In this document: piece by piece, positions 10,795 through 21,796 of the stretch
Layout of the letters: each line of letters begins with the position of its first letter
Position numbering within the stretch: the first letter of the stretch is position 1
Source of the DNA: Xenorhabdus griffiniae
GTDB taxonomy: Bacteria; Pseudomonadota; Gammaproteobacteria; Enterobacterales; Enterobacteriaceae
NCBI RefSeq assembly: GCF_037265215.1
Contig: NZ_CP147737.1
Location: 992,001-1,056,000 of the forward strand
Length of the DNA stretch: 64,000 bases
Direction: 5' to 3'
The notes under the pieces: generated by a model
The model's input: only the letters and a program-made list of their open reading frames with translations
Databases searched by the model: none
What the model was told of the DNA's origin: nothing
Made by a program: the position numbers and the translations under genes

Positions 10795-12047
10795 TGGGAT
10801 TCCTCGTACTCGCGCATCTCTTTGCGATTAATAGCTCTCAGGCGCGCCACAAAAAGTAGCCAACTAATTAGCAGCAATAATCCGCCACCCACCACTGTTA
10901 CCCGGATATTAGTGGTATCAAGGAAACCGCCCACCAACATGACCATCAGTGTGGCTAGCGCCTGAATGGAACTGATAGACCCCATAATTTCGCCCTGTTC
11001 ATTTTCCGGCACAAGATTTGAAATACTGCTTATCAGGCCGGGCAATGCAAAGCCCATAGAGGTGACGAAAAGGGTAATTAATATATGCAGATAAATAACA
11101 TTGCTAACTATTGGAATTGCCATGACCGCAAGTGATGACACCACAAGTGAATATCGCACCATACTTTCAGGTTTAGCGAATTTAGCAACGTGTCTTACGA
11201 CGAAATACTGGAATAATGCGTAGGTTGCCCCCATTGACGCGAGGAACGTACCGATCTGAAACGAACTGAAACGGTAAATATCCAGCAGGTAAGCGGGCAG
11301 GAAAGATTCAAACAACCACCAACCCGCAACGAAAATCGTCCAGACAGCAAATGCGGTTCTTAGCTCAGTGTGGCTGTAGGCTTTCGCAATTTGTACCAAA
11401 CCAGAAAAGGCATTTATTTTTTCCTGAGTATGTTTCTCCAGAGTATCGGGGTACGCAACCAACGTGTAAATAAATAACAGAATAAAGATGGCTGCCATAA
11501 TAACAAACGGCGTCATATATCCGCTAAATGACCCCAAAGAGAAATTGGTTAGCCAACCTCCGGTCGGTGGTCCTATTACCCAGGCTAGGCCCAATGCAGT
11601 CTGGATCATGGTGAGGTTTTTAGTTTTATTGCCCGGTGTGCTGATATCAGCCATGCTTGCCTGTGCAATCGCTACGTTACCCGCCATCATCCCGGCCAGC
11701 AAACGGCTAAGCAACAGTAGCCCTGCCGATGATTCAATAACCGCATAGGCACTGATGGCAAAGGCTATTGCAGTGCCCGCTACAGTCATTAGCATCATTT
11801 TTCTGCGGCCATAAATGTCCGACATTTTGCCCAGTATGGAGGCACCAAAAAACTGGCCAAGAGGGTAGATTGCAAGGAAAACCCCCAACATAATCACCTT
11901 TTTTTGATGATCCCAGCCGTCAGGGAATAGTGAAGCAGCATCAGAAATCATCATATGTGGGAATATTGCTACCACCATTCCTAAACCGATAAAATCAAGT
12001 AGCGCAACCAACACCAGATACCAAATAACTCCTGGTTTTTCTCTCAT
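10791..12047 (-). CDS. MFS drug-efflux transporter, TetA/DHA1-like
   Basis: 418 residues from the ATG at 12045-12047. AAGGAG lies eight bases before it; an in-frame start at 12071 lacks such a site. About twelve membrane segments are visible. Motif A of the DHA1 family appears as GKMSDIYGRRKMMLM after the second segment, and motif C-like glycines as GLAWVIGPPTGGW. The family pumps tetracyclines and other hydrophobic compounds out against H+. It lies between a 75-residue ORF and a truncated flavin monooxygenase, an arrangement suggesting export or self-resistance for a small molecule. The substrate is unknown. Confidence 0.85.
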   Translation of the reverse strand: MREKPGVIWYLVLVALLDFIGLGMVVAIFPHMMISDAASLFPDGWDHQKKVIMLGVFLAIYPLGQFFGASILGKMSDIYGRRKMMLMTVAGTAIAFAISAYAVIESSAGLLLLSRLLAGMMAGNVAIAQASMADISTPGNKTKNLTMIQTALGLAWVIGPPTGGWLTNFSLGSFSGYMTPFVIMAAIFILLFIYTLVAYPDTLEKHTQEKINAFSGLVQIAKAYSHTELRTAFAVWTIFVAGWWLFESFLPAYLLDIYRFSSFQIGTFLASMGATYALFQYFVVRHVAKFAKPESMVRYSLVVSSLAVMAIPIVSNVIYLHILITLFVTSMGFALPGLISSISNLVPENEQGEIMGSISSIQALATLMVMLVGGFLDTTNIRVTVVGGGLLLLISWLLFVARLRAINRKEMREYEESQ

Positions 12048-12064
12048 TTTTGTACTCCTTAAAT

Positions 12065-12292
12065 TTACCAATTCGTTTGATTAAGCATCAATGTCTTATT
12101 AGTATCACCATGACATAATGAATTTTTAAATTCCTCAATATTTTCTTTAGAAAGTCCCTGACCAAAGATAACCTGATAATCATCTTTACATTTAACAGCA
12201 GAAAGAAATTTCAATGCCTGAGAAAATGTAAATACATTGTCGTTTTCACTGAATTCAGAAAAACGCTCCCCTACAACGACTATATAAGTCAT
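12065..12292 (-). CDS. Small protein of unknown function, first intact gene of the MFS operon
   Basis: 75 residues with no recognised domain. AAGGA lies eight bases before the ATG, and the TAA/TTA end is only about 20 bases from the MFS start, so the gene is probably expressed with the transporter. It begins with a beta-like MTYIVVVGERFSEF, then a helical SQALKFLSAVK; two cysteines occur (VKCKDD and NSLCHG). No signal peptide or membrane segment is seen. It could be a small cytosolic accessory or ligand-binding protein; no function is assigned. Confidence 0.55.
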   Translation of the reverse strand: MTYIVVVGERFSEFSENDNVFTFSQALKFLSAVKCKDDYQVIFGQGLSKENIEEFKNSLCHGDTNKTLMLNQTNW

Positions 12293-12318
12293 TATCTTTT
12301 CCTTAATTTCATCATAAG

Positions 12319-12648
12319 TTAAACTTGATTAACGCAATAATAGCAATACGTACCCGTACAGGTTTCGACAGAGGATGTCCATTTAAAACCTTTCGTGACG
12401 TCATGTAAGATATTAAATCCATTACACATATCCATATAGGCATTATTCCATTCTGTATTAAAATCAAATAGTAATTGGAGATACAAGTTTGTTAACTCTT
12501 GTTTTTCACGATAATTTTTTGATAATGGAATGAATTAATGTAATATTATTAGTTGATATAAACCATATAACAACTCCATAAATGAAGGTTTTATTTTCAA
12601 TAAATTACTTAATAGACCATAAATAAGTTGAGAAAAAGATATACGCAT
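12319..12648 (-). pseudogene. Cys-rich small ORF with one in-frame stop (possible peptide precursor or gene remnant)
   Basis: Reading the minus strand from an ATG at 12648 gives 37 residues, a TAA at 12535-12537, then 72 open codons to a TAA at 12319. The distal part ends with KGFKWTSSVETCTGTYCYYC followed by VNQV. It sits directly upstream of the 75-residue gene and the MFS pump on the same strand. The clustered Thr/Ser/Cys tail resembles the core of a modified peptide, but no modifying enzyme is nearby and no in-frame ATG with a good ribosome site precedes it except ATGs near 12435 and 12429. The 5' end abuts a palindromic repeat. It may equally be the decayed end of a larger gene. Confidence 0.35.
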
Positions 12649-12746
12649 TAAACTTCAAGTCGCAATTTACAACACGATATGAAGCCTGATTTCTCCCCCG
12701 CTTCGCGGGGAGAAATCACACGCACCTTGAAGTTAGATTGGTATAT
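12640..12746. repeat. Palindromic repeat, copy 1
   Basis: Outer ends ATACGCATTAAACTTCAAG and its near-complement (CTTGAAGTTAGATTGGTAT) enclose an inner hairpin CCCCGCTTCGCGGGG. The same architecture recurs at six other sites in the window. Here the element interrupts the 3' part of an MFS-like reading frame. Confidence 0.8.
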
Positions 12747-12911
12747 AACAAATAAAAATATAGCTATTGCACTTTGTATGTTGGATTCACTAACGTTGTA
12801 ATAACCCCCCATTTTACTCAAGGCGAGAAGAAATATATTTGACGAGATCGCCTCCACAGAAAGAAAAACCATTAAAACAATGAATAATGTAGAGTGAAAT
12901 TTATTTCTCAT
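12747..12911 (-). pseudogene. MFS transporter remnant (N-terminus only), ended by a repeat element
   Basis: The minus-strand frame starts MRNKFHSTLFIVLMVFLSVE and contains one clear membrane segment plus a second beginning SAIAIFLFVIYQ, spaced as in the first helices of Bcr/CflA-type MFS proteins. The frame then runs into the repeat at 12640-12746, where only repeat-encoded residues follow. About 55 of the expected ~400 residues remain. Confidence 0.5.
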
Positions 12912-13329
12912 AAAAAGTTAATCAATTGATATAGAATGCGTGTATATTAGAGCCAAATGATCATAAAAAAAATAAACAGTCATTCAACGAAAATAAAACA
13001 CATAATAAATAGAACAACATTATCATAATAATATTCTTTCATTTTAGAGTTGGGTTCGATTTTTTATGATAAATAACCACAATTAGAACAATAACATTTA
13101 TACAAATGAAAATAATTCAATCTTAAAATAGTAAAAATAAAAATTCATTTTTATAAATACTTAAACAAGTAGGAGTATAAGTGATGGTAGGGGGGCGGTA
13201 CTTCATGCGTCATTATTTAATGCAGAAATACCGCTTGCAGTTTAATGACTGAGACGGTATCTGAATTCTGGATAAGAAATTGACGAAGTGCCTGTTCCAG
13301 GAGCAAAGTTTTGGTGCACACCAAAAACC
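12912..13329. other. A/T-rich gap without genes
   Basis: No coding signal. It contains a hairpin with GCGGTA/TACCGC arms around 13196-13235 and the palindrome TTTTGGTGCACACCAAAA around 13310-13327 just before the IS982 remnant. These may be remains of an insertion-sequence end, but no clear terminal repeat was found. Confidence 0.4.
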
Positions 13330-13800
13330 GCTCTGGGGAGGAACAGGCAATGAACAAATTAGTTGAAATTTTCTACGATGCCGATGACTTTTGTCGTTTT
13401 TTCATTCCTCAATGGGAACAGTTTTGTTTTAATAAGGGGTATCGTTGGCGTCGCCGACAAGGTCATATACATTCCAGTGAAATCATGACCATCCTGATCC
13501 TCTTTCATATGTCGCCTAACCATGATCTTAAAAATTTTTATCTGGAGCATATTTGAAAATATCATCATAACGACTTTCCAACCTTGCTCAGTTATACCCA
13601 CTCTGTCAGTGTTGCTCTTTCCGTTTTGGTGCCACTGTGCAGATATCTGACTCAATTAAAAGGAAAACCCACGGGGATGTTTTTATTGATTCCACGAGTT
13701 TACGTGTGTGCCATAACATCCAGATCCCCCGCCATAAGGTCTTTGAGGGGGTAGCAAGACGTGGAAAAACCTCAATGGGTTGGGAAGGATAAGAAATAAA
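13330..13800 (+). mobile_element. IS982-family transposase remnant
   Basis: From an ATG at 13350 with GGAGG upstream, the frame starts MNKLVEIFYDADDFCRFFIP, typical of IS982-type transposases. A TGA at 13554-13556 interrupts it; the same frame continues NDFPTLLSYTHSVSV. Near 13681 a one-base loss shifts the frame, after which the family's IDSTSLRVCHN and IPRHKVFEGVARRGKTSMGW can be read. Everything beyond is missing, including the last part of the catalytic core. It is a dead copy of about half an element. Confidence 0.8.
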
Positions 13801-13865
13801 TCCCGACCCGATCTCCGACAAAAAATCCGAATACATGATGACGTCTTGAGCGCTCTGATTGAAAT

Positions 13866-14513
13866 TTAGATAAACTTATATCTATAAGTATTAGTTATCC
13901 CATCATATTTCCATTTGTCATTGCTCTCAATCGGGCGTAATTCCATGTAAGATTCTGTCACAACAAATCCCATCTTCATATATGCCGGCACTGCGTCAAT
14001 TACTGCTCGAAGTTTTAGATTACCGTTTTTCCCCAATTGTTGCGATTTATTTACTGCCTGTTCAATTAGTAAAACCCCACAATCTCGAATACCGCAATGA
14101 GTGGCTAAAAAATTAACTTTAAGAAAATCAGTGGGGGTATTATCACGTGAAGACAGCTGTAATCCCCCTATGGGAGTCCCCCTAAAATAAGCAACAAAAA
14201 ATGATGCGTTCTCTCCTAGTACAGGTTGTCCTGCATTTATTCCTATGCCACCCAATATACTATGTGCTCTAGTAAACCGACTATTCCATTTTTTTTGCTC
14301 ACTATCACCATCACCACATTTCCAACCATTACTCGCCATTTCTTCTCTTATCTGACGCATTGCAGCTAACGCTTCTTGTGGATTAACCTCCTTAATAACG
14401 ATAGATGCTCTTACATTGACTGAGCTTGGCCATTTCTCTGAAAAGGATTGTGTTCGGGTTAAAGAGCCAGATGCTAAAGGTTGATGAGTATTAAAAGATT
14501 TTGATCTAAACAT
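13866..14513 (-). CDS. GNAT-fold acetyltransferase-like protein with N-terminal leader (paralog B)
   Basis: 215 residues from the ATG at 14511-14513; AGGAG lies six bases upstream, while the adjacent ATG at 14516 is only three bases from it. The first ~40 residues (MFRSKSFNTHQPLASGSL...) are polar, Ser/Thr-rich and look disordered. The rest ends with a GNAT-like pattern: FLATHCGIRDCGVLLIEQAV (motif A region) and AVPAYMKMGF (motif B). The neighbour at 14544-15221 is clearly homologous along its length, including the leader. The shared leader suggests delivery by a secretion or contractile-injection machine, which is inference only. The substrate is unknown. Confidence 0.7.
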   Translation of the reverse strand: MFRSKSFNTHQPLASGSLTRTQSFSEKWPSSVNVRASIVIKEVNPQEALAAMRQIREEMASNGWKCGDGDSEQKKWNSRFTRAHSILGGIGINAGQPVLGENASFFVAYFRGTPIGGLQLSSRDNTPTDFLKVNFLATHCGIRDCGVLLIEQAVNKSQQLGKNGNLKLRAVIDAVPAYMKMGFVVTESYMELRPIESNDKWKYDGITNTYRYKFI

Positions 14514-14543
14514 CATTTTCTCCTAATAATTCCGTATATTAAA

Positions 14544-15221
14544 TCAACATGTTATATATCTATAGCTATTATTGCTAAGGTTAAAACGCCATTTATGACT
14601 GTTAGCAGGATCTAACACCATGTATCCTAAATTACCAGGAGAAAATCCCATGTTAATATATACCTGCGTAGCTTCATGTAATGGAAAAAGTTTTATCTTA
14701 CCATTGCTTCCTAATTGCTGTGATTTATTCACTGCATGTTCCATTAGTAAAACACCACAATTTCTAATACCACAATGTGTTGCCAACCACTCAACTGTAG
14801 GCAGATCAGTAGTCATGTTATCTGCAGGAATAAATGCTAAAATTCCAACAGGAACACCTTTAAAATAGGCAGCAAAAAATAATAAATCCATTTTTGATAA
14901 TTTTTTCCTCCTAATAAAACACTCGATTTTGTTATGTACAAGTTCAAATATAGAATATGCAGAATAATATCTCATGTTCCATTTTTCTTGTTCATTATTA
15001 CCAAGCAAGTATTCGGAGCTACTGCATTTCCATTCAGTGTTCATAGTGGTTGTCATTATTATGTTGGTTACATTTAATGCTTCATGTGGGGTAACCTCCT
15101 TGATTGTTATAAAAATTCTGGCATCAACTACTGCTGAACCGATGTCTGAAACAGACTTAGCATGAGTTAAGGAACCCAGTGTTGCGGGCCGAGGAATATT
15201 AAAAGATTTTGATCTAAACAT
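14544..15221 (-). CDS. GNAT-fold acetyltransferase-like protein with N-terminal leader (paralog A)
   Basis: 225 residues. It begins MFRSKSFNIPRPATLGSL, almost the same leader as the next gene, and continues with ITIKEVTPHEAL against IVIKEVNPQEAL in paralog B. The C-terminal half has WLATHCGIRNCGVLLMEHAV and ATQVYINMGF. It lies about 30 bases upstream of paralog B on the same strand, so this is a tandem duplication transcribed together. Both genes are richer in A+T than the flanking core genes. No partner or immunity gene is evident. Confidence 0.7.
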   Translation of the reverse strand: MFRSKSFNIPRPATLGSLTHAKSVSDIGSAVVDARIFITIKEVTPHEALNVTNIIMTTTMNTEWKCSSSEYLLGNNEQEKWNMRYYSAYSIFELVHNKIECFIRRKKLSKMDLLFFAAYFKGVPVGILAFIPADNMTTDLPTVEWLATHCGIRNCGVLLMEHAVNKSQQLGSNGKIKLFPLHEATQVYINMGFSPGNLGYMVLDPANSHKWRFNLSNNSYRYITC

Positions 15222-16581
<1,360 letters not shown>

Positions 16582-16967
16582 TATTTAAAAATTATAACCT
16601 TATGTAATTACGCAATTATTTTTTAAATAGTTGCGTAATAATGACATACATAAATATTATTACAAATAATCCAAATTAATCACGATTTTTATAAGAATAG
16701 TTAGCTTTTTTGTTGCCTTTTTCCTATAAACACGAAAAAAGCCCTATATTTTTTCTGTTCTTAAGTTTTCTCTCACCATAATCGTTTATCTACTCCCCCT
16801 TTCCTTATATTTTTCAGCTACATTTACTCAAAACAAGAGCGAGAGTTGTAAAAAAGCCAATAAAAATGCCATTTTTTGTAGACAACCCCCACTCTCATCA
16901 TTAGAATGCGCGCAATTTGCCAAAATTTTGACAAAAATCATGATTGGCATTGATTTTAAGGACTAAT
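16582..16967. other. dapB-carA intergenic region, left part
   Basis: A stem-loop (ATTACGCAA at 16607-16615 with TTGCGTAAT at 16631-16639) lies just after dapB and may end its transcript, though no T run follows. The rest is A/T-rich without genes. It should contain the upstream pyrimidine-regulated carAB promoter known in enterics, but I could not fix its elements. A TTGACA occurs at 16928-16933. Confidence 0.5.
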
Positions 16968-17006
16968 TCTGAATTAATATGCATTGGATGCGACTGATTA
17001 TTCATT
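16968..17006 (+). promoter_or_regulatory. Pair of arginine (ArgR) boxes overlapping the carA leader
   Basis: Box 1 (16968-16985) reads TCTGAATTAATATGCATT and box 2 (16989-17006) keeps the ATTCA half. They are separated by 3 bp, exactly the ARG-box spacing of E. coli operators, and the same TGAATTAATATGCA occurs at E. coli carAB P2 from memory. ArgR with arginine is expected to repress here. Confidence 0.75.
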
Positions 17007-17019
17007 TTTGGAGGGCGTT

Positions 17020-18180
17020 TTGATTAAGTCAGCTATATTGGTTCTGGAAGATGGAACCCAATTTCACGGTCGCGCCATTGGTGCAGAGGGTGTGGCTGTT
17101 GGGGAAGTGGTCTTCAATACTTCAATGACCGGATATCAAGAAATACTTACCGACCCTTCCTATTCCCGCCAAATTGTTACTCTTACTTATCCCCATATTG
17201 GTAATGTCGGCATCAATGCCGCTGATGAAGAATCCCCCACCATTCAAGCCCAAGGCTTAGTTATTCGCGATTTACCCTTAGTGACCAGTAACTTCCGCAG
17301 TGAAGAAAACCTGTCTGATTACCTAAAACGTCATAATATCGTCGCCATCGCGGATATCGATACACGCAAACTGACCCGCCTGTTAAGAGAAAAAGGGGCA
17401 CAAAACGGCTGTATCATTGCCGGTAATGCGGCCGATGCCCAAGTTGCACTGGCAAAAGCAAAAGCATTCCCTGGCTTGAAAGGCATGGATTTGGCAAAAG
17501 AAGTTACAACCGCACAATCTTACCAATGGGTACAAGGAAGTTGGACATTAGCAGATGGGCTACCTGAAGCGCGTGAAGCGCAAGAATTGCCTTACCACAT
17601 TGTGGCCTATGACTTTGGGGTGAAGCGCAACATCCTGCGTATGCTGGTCGATCGCGGCTGCCGCGTTACCGTTGTACCGGCAAAAACTCCCGCCGATGAA
17701 GTGCTGAAAATGGCACCAGATGGCATTTTTCTGTCCAATGGACCTGGTGATCCAGAACCGTGTGACTATGCTATCGAAGCAATTAAAACCTTTCTGGAAA
17801 CTGAAATCCCTGTATTCGGCATCTGCTTAGGACACCAGTTGCTGGCACTGGCCAGTGGTGCAAAAACCATAAAAATGAAGTTTGGTCACCATGGTGGCAA
17901 CCATCCCGTTAAAGATCTGGATCGCAATGTTGTCATGATCACAGCACAGAACCACGGTTTTGCTGTTGATGAAAGCTCACTACCAGCCAATTTGCGTGTA
18001 ACGCATAAGTCACTCTTTGATGGCACCTTGCAAGGCATTCATCGCACTGACAAGCCAGCATTCAGTTTTCAGGGACACCCTGAAGCCAGCCCTGGTCCAC
18101 ATGAAGCCGCTTCACTGTTCGATCATTTTATCGAGTTAATTGAGCAATATCGCCAGGCAAACGTTCAGAACACTAAATAA
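17020..18180 (+). CDS. carA: Carbamoyl-phosphate synthase small (glutaminase) subunit
   Basis: 386 residues from a TTG start at 17020-17022, preceded by GGAGGG at 17010-17015. E. coli carA uses the same TTG followed by Ile-Lys-Ser-Ala; an in-frame TTG at 16984 falls inside the ArgR operator. The subunit splits glutamine and sends ammonia to CarB. The class I amidotransferase nucleophile is in [12 protein letters not shown], and the His-Glu pair in [12 protein letters not shown]. An 17 bp gap separates it from carB; the two form one operon serving arginine and pyrimidine synthesis. Confidence 0.97.
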   Translation: MIKSAILVLEDGTQFHGRAIGAEGVAVGEVVFNTSMTGYQEILTDPSYSRQIVTLTYPHIGNVGINAADEESPTIQAQGLVIRDLPLVTSNFRSEENLSDYLKRHNIVAIADIDTRKLTRLLREKGAQNGCIIAGNAADAQVALAKAKAFPGLKGMDLAKEVTTAQSYQWVQGSWTLADGLPEAREAQELPYHIVAYDFGVKRNILRMLVDRGCRVTVVPAKTPADEVLKMAPDGIFLSNGPGDPEPCDYAIEAIKTFLETEIPVFGICLGHQLLALASGAKTIKMKFGHHGGNHPVKDLDRNVVMITAQNHGFAVDESSLPANLRVTHKSLFDGTLQGIHRTDKPAFSFQGHPEASPGPHEAASLFDHFIELIEQYRQANVQNTK

Positions 18181-18197
18181 TCAGGAGAAGAAAAAAA

Positions 18198-21100
18198 ATG
18201 GCAAAACGTACTGATATTAAAAGTATCCTGATCTTAGGTGCTGGCCCCATTGTTATCGGCCAGGCTTGTGAATTTGACTACTCTGGTGCGCAGGCTTGTA
18301 AGGCGCTACGAGAAGAAGGTTATCGTGTCATTCTGGTAAACTCGAACCCAGCAACAATAATGACCGACCCTGAGATGGCGGATGCAACTTATATCGAGCC
18401 GATCCAGTGGGAAGTGGTACGCAAAATCATTGAAAAAGAACGCCCAGATGCCATCCTGCCAACAATGGGTGGGCAAACGGCACTAAACTGTGCATTAGAG
18501 CTGGAGCGCCAAGGCGTACTGACAGAATTTGGTGTCACCATGATTGGTGCGACCGCTGATGCCATTGATAAAGCAGAAGATCGCCAGCGTTTTGACAAGG
18601 CGATGAAAAAAATTGGCCTGGATACCGCGCGTTCTGGCATTGCGCACACGATGGAAGAAGCGCTGGCGGTAGCCGAAGAAGTCGGTTTCCCTTGCATTAT
18701 TCGCCCCTCTTTTACCATGGGCGGAACCGGCGGCGGTATCGCTTACAACCGTGAAGAATTCGAAGAAATCTGCGAACGCGGCTTAGACCTCTCTCCAACC
18801 AATGAATTGCTGATCGATGAATCTTTGATTGGCTGGAAAGAATATGAGATGGAAGTGGTGCGGGATAAAAACGATAACTGCATTATCGTCTGCTCCATTG
18901 AAAACTTCGATCCAATGGGTATCCATACTGGTGACTCCATCACCGTAGCACCAGCACAGACACTGACCGATAAAGAATACCAAATCATGCGTAACGCTTC
19001 GATGGCGGTATTGCGTGAAATCGGCGTAGAAACCGGTGGTTCCAACGTTCAGTTCGCAGTGAACCCGAAAAATGGCCGCCTGATCGTCATTGAAATGAAC
19101 CCACGTGTTTCTCGTTCATCAGCATTGGCTTCTAAGGCAACAGGTTTCCCCATCGCCAAAATTGCCGCAAAACTGGCGGTCGGTTATACCCTTGATGAAT
19201 TGATGAATGACATCACGGGCGGACGCACCCCTGCGTCTTTCGAACCTTCCATCGATTATGTTGTGACGAAAATTCCTCGCTTCAACTTTGAGAAATTTGC
19301 CGGCAGTAATGACCGCCTAACCACCCAGATGAAATCTGTTGGTGAAGTAATGGCGATTGGCCGTACTTTCCAGGAATCCATGCAAAAAGCTCTGCGCGGT
19401 CTGGAAGTCGGTGCGACCGGATTTGATCCTAAAGTCAATCTGGATGATCCACAATCCCTGACCAAAATCCGTAGTGAATTGAAAGATGCCGGCGCTGAGC
19501 GTATTTGGTATATCGCTGATGCTTTCCGCGCTGGTATGTCTGTTGATGGGCTTTTCAACTTGACCAATATCGACCGCTGGTTCCTGGTGCAAATTGAAGA
19601 ATTGATCCGTCTGGAAGAACAAATTGCTGAACAAGGTGTTAACAGCCTGACCCCTGATTTCTTGCGTCATCTGAAACGCAAAGGCTTTGCTGATGAGCGC
19701 CTGGCGAAACTGGTAGGTGTCTCTGGTAAAGAGATCCGTAAGCTACGCCATGACTACAACTTATATCCAGTTTATAAGCGAGTTGACACCTGTGCGGCAG
19801 AATTTTCTACCGATACTGCGTACATGTACTCCACATACGAAGATGAATGTGAAGCCAATCCGAACAATGACAAACCGAAAATTATGGTCTTGGGTGGTGG
19901 TCCTAACCGTATCGGGCAAGGCATTGAGTTCGATTATTGCTGCGTACATGCTGCACTGGCTCTGCGTGAAGACGGTTTTGAAACCATCATGGTGAACTGT
20001 AACCCCGAAACGGTCTCTACTGATTACGACACGTCGGATCGCTTGTACTTTGAACCTGTCACGCTGGAAGACGTACTGGAAATCGTGCGTGTTGAACAAC
20101 CAAAAGGTGTTATCGTCCAGTATGGCGGCCAGACGCCTCTGAAACTGGCCCGTGAACTGGAAGCCGCCGGTGTCCCTATTATCGGCACCAGCCCTGATGC
20201 GATTGATCGTGCAGAAGACCGTGAACGTTTTCAGCAAGCCGTTAATCGTCTTGGCCTGAAACAACCAGCCAATGCCACAGTATCCACTATCGAGCAAGCG
20301 GTTGAAAAAGGTAATGAGATTGGTTATCCGTTAGTCGTTCGTCCGTCGTATGTATTGGGTGGGCGTGCAATGGAAATCGTATACGACGAGTCAGACTTGC
20401 GCCGTTACTTCCAGACTGCGGTTAGCGTGTCCAATGATGCCCCCGTCCTGCTGGATCGCTTCCTTGATGATGCTGTTGAAGTTGATGTGGATGCTATCTG
20501 TGATGGTGAACGCGTCTTGATTGGCGGCATCATGGAACATATCGAGCAAGCAGGTGTTCACTCTGGTGACTCCGCCTGTTCTTTGCCGGCTTATACCTTG
20601 AGCAAAGAAATTCAGGATGTGATGCGCCAGCAAGTTGAAAAACTGGCCTTTGAACTGCGTGTCCGCGGCCTGATGAACGTCCAGTTTGCGGTGAAAGACA
20701 ACGAAGTTTATCTGATTGAAGTGAACCCACGCGCAGCACGTACCGTGCCATTTGTTTCCAAAGCAACGGGTATGCCACTGGCAAAAATAGCAGCACGTGT
20801 GATGGCCGGCCAGTCTCTGCTCGAACAAGGGACAATTGAAGAGATTATTCCACCTTACTACTCCGTGAAAGAAGTGGTATTGCCATTCAATAAATTCCCA
20901 GGCGTTGACCCCATTCTGGGGCCAGAAATGCGTTCTACCGGTGAAGTAATGGGGGTTGGCCGGACCTTTGCCGAAGCTTTTTCAAAAGCAATGTTAGGCA
21001 GTAATTCCACTATGCGTAAGCAAGGTCGGGCGCTACTGTCTGTACGCGAAGGTGATAAGGAGCGTGTTGTCGATTTGGCAGCAAAATTACTTAAACACGG

Positions 21101-21422
21101 CTTTGAACTGGACGCAACGCACGGTACAGCAATTGTACTGGGTGAAGCAGGGATCAATCCACGTTTGGTGAATAAAGTTCATGAAGGACGTCCACATATT
21201 CAGGACAGAATCAAAAACGGTGAATATGACTACATCGTTAATACCACCGCAGGTCGCCAGGCGATTGAAGATTCAAAACTGCTGCGTCGCAGCGCACTAC
21301 AATATAAAGTGCACTATGACACAACCCTGAATGGCGGCTTTGCAACTACGATGGCTCTGAGCGCAGATCCGACTGAACAGGTTATTTCTGTACAAGAAAT
21401 GCATGCTAAGATTGCTAAATAA
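18198..21422 (+). CDS. carB: Carbamoyl-phosphate synthase large subunit
   Basis: 1074 residues (E. coli 1073). It makes carbamoyl phosphate from bicarbonate, ammonia and two ATP. Two homologous halves each contain an ATP-grasp module: [17 protein letters not shown] near residue 15 opens the first and [15 protein letters not shown] near 565 the second. The C-terminal allosteric domain (from about 940) should bind ornithine, UMP and IMP. AGGAG precedes the ATG. The gene ends 80 bases before the convergent fimbrial operon. Confidence 0.98.
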   Translation: MAKRTDIKSILILGAGPIVIGQACEFDYSGAQACKALREEGYRVILVNSNPATIMTDPEMADATYIEPIQWEVVRKIIEKERPDAILPTMGGQTALNCALELERQGVLTEFGVTMIGATADAIDKAEDRQRFDKAMKKIGLDTARSGIAHTMEEALAVAEEVGFPCIIRPSFTMGGTGGGIAYNREEFEEICERGLDLSPTNELLIDESLIGWKEYEMEVVRDKNDNCIIVCSIENFDPMGIHTGDSITVAPAQTLTDKEYQIMRNASMAVLREIGVETGGSNVQFAVNPKNGRLIVIEMNPRVSRSSALASKATGFPIAKIAAKLAVGYTLDELMNDITGGRTPASFEPSIDYVVTKIPRFNFEKFAGSNDRLTTQMKSVGEVMAIGRTFQESMQKALRGLEVGATGFDPKVNLDDPQSLTKIRSELKDAGAERIWYIADAFRAGMSVDGLFNLTNIDRWFLVQIEELIRLEEQIAEQGVNSLTPDFLRHLKRKGFADERLAKLVGVSGKEIRKLRHDYNLYPVYKRVDTCAAEFSTDTAYMYSTYEDECEANPNNDKPKIMVLGGGPNRIGQGIEFDYCCVHAALALREDGFETIMVNCNPETVSTDYDTSDRLYFEPVTLEDVLEIVRVEQPKGVIVQYGGQTPLKLARELEAAGVPIIGTSPDAIDRAEDRERFQQAVNRLGLKQPANATVSTIEQAVEKGNEIGYPLVVRPSYVLGGRAMEIVYDESDLRRYFQTAVSVSNDAPVLLDRFLDDAVEVDVDAICDGERVLIGGIMEHIEQAGVHSGDSACSLPAYTLSKEIQDVMRQQVEKLAFELRVRGLMNVQFAVKDNEVYLIEVNPRAARTVPFVSKATGMPLAKIAARVMAGQSLLEQGTIEEIIPPYYSVKEVVLPFNKFPGVDPILGPEMRSTGEVMGVGRTFAEAFSKAMLGSNSTMRKQGRALLSVREGDKERVVDLAAKLLKHGFELDATHGTAIVLGEAGINPRLVNKVHEGRPHIQDRIKNGEYDYIVNTTAGRQAIEDSKLLRRSALQYKVHYDTTLNGGFATTMALSADPTEQVISVQEMHAKIAK

Positions 21423-21430
21423 AATAAGAT

Positions 21431-21482
21431 ACCGCCATTTTTGGCGGTAAAAAAATCAAGCCATTCCTGAATTGGAATGGCT
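21431..21482. terminator. Two hairpins between carB and the fimbrial operon
   Basis: ACCGCC/GGCGGT (21431-21448) is followed on the plus strand by a run of A. AGCCATTCC/GGAATGGCT (21459-21482) is followed on the minus strand by a T run, so it is a good terminator for the fimbrial transcript. Confidence 0.65.
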
Positions 21483-21502
21483 ATTATCAATATAAGCTCG
21501 TG

Positions 21503-21778
21503 TTATAAACCCAGAATTGTTTCTGCTACACAAGTATATTGATTATTCATATGAACCTTAGGGGGAGTAAAACAATCCTCTAAAAACCAGTTTGCGGGCG
21601 TTTCCAGGGCAATAGAAATAGCGACCAAATGCTCCAGACTGATTTTATTGGTTCCGCGTTCATAACGTGACAATTGCTGATGACTCACTCCAATTTTGTC
21701 TGCCAGCTCTGCTGCTGTCACTCCAATTTCTTTTCTTTTCATTTGGATTCTTTTTCCTACCAGCATACTGACTTGCAT
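21503..21778 (-). CDS. MrpJ-like XRE-family regulator, last gene of the fimbrial operon
   Basis: 91 residues with a Cro/CI helix-turn-helix: AAELADKIGVSHQQLSRYER at about 22-41. In Proteus mirabilis the last gene of the mrp operon, mrpJ, encodes such a protein and represses flagellar genes while fimbriae are made. Position, size and fold match, so the same adhesion/motility switch is inferred here. It lies 18 bases after the adhesin gene. Confidence 0.8.
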   Translation of the reverse strand: MQVSMLVGKRIQMKRKEIGVTAAELADKIGVSHQQLSRYERGTNKISLEHLVAISIALETPANWFLEDCFTPPKVHMNNQYTCVAETILGL

Positions 21779-21796
21779 AATATCTTTACTCTCAAT

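Noticed and set aside
12640..12746. ERIC or REP element
   Set aside because: The arms (ACTTCAAG/CTTGAAGT) and core differ from ERIC and REP consensus sequences as I know them.
13181..13252. Short ORF with AGGAG upstream, about 23 codons
   Set aside because: It coincides with a hairpin (GCGGTA/TACCGC) near a dead insertion sequence and shows no coding pattern.
19761..20297. 178-codon minus-strand frame inside carB
   Set aside because: Antisense shadow of a conserved enzyme; no ribosome site.
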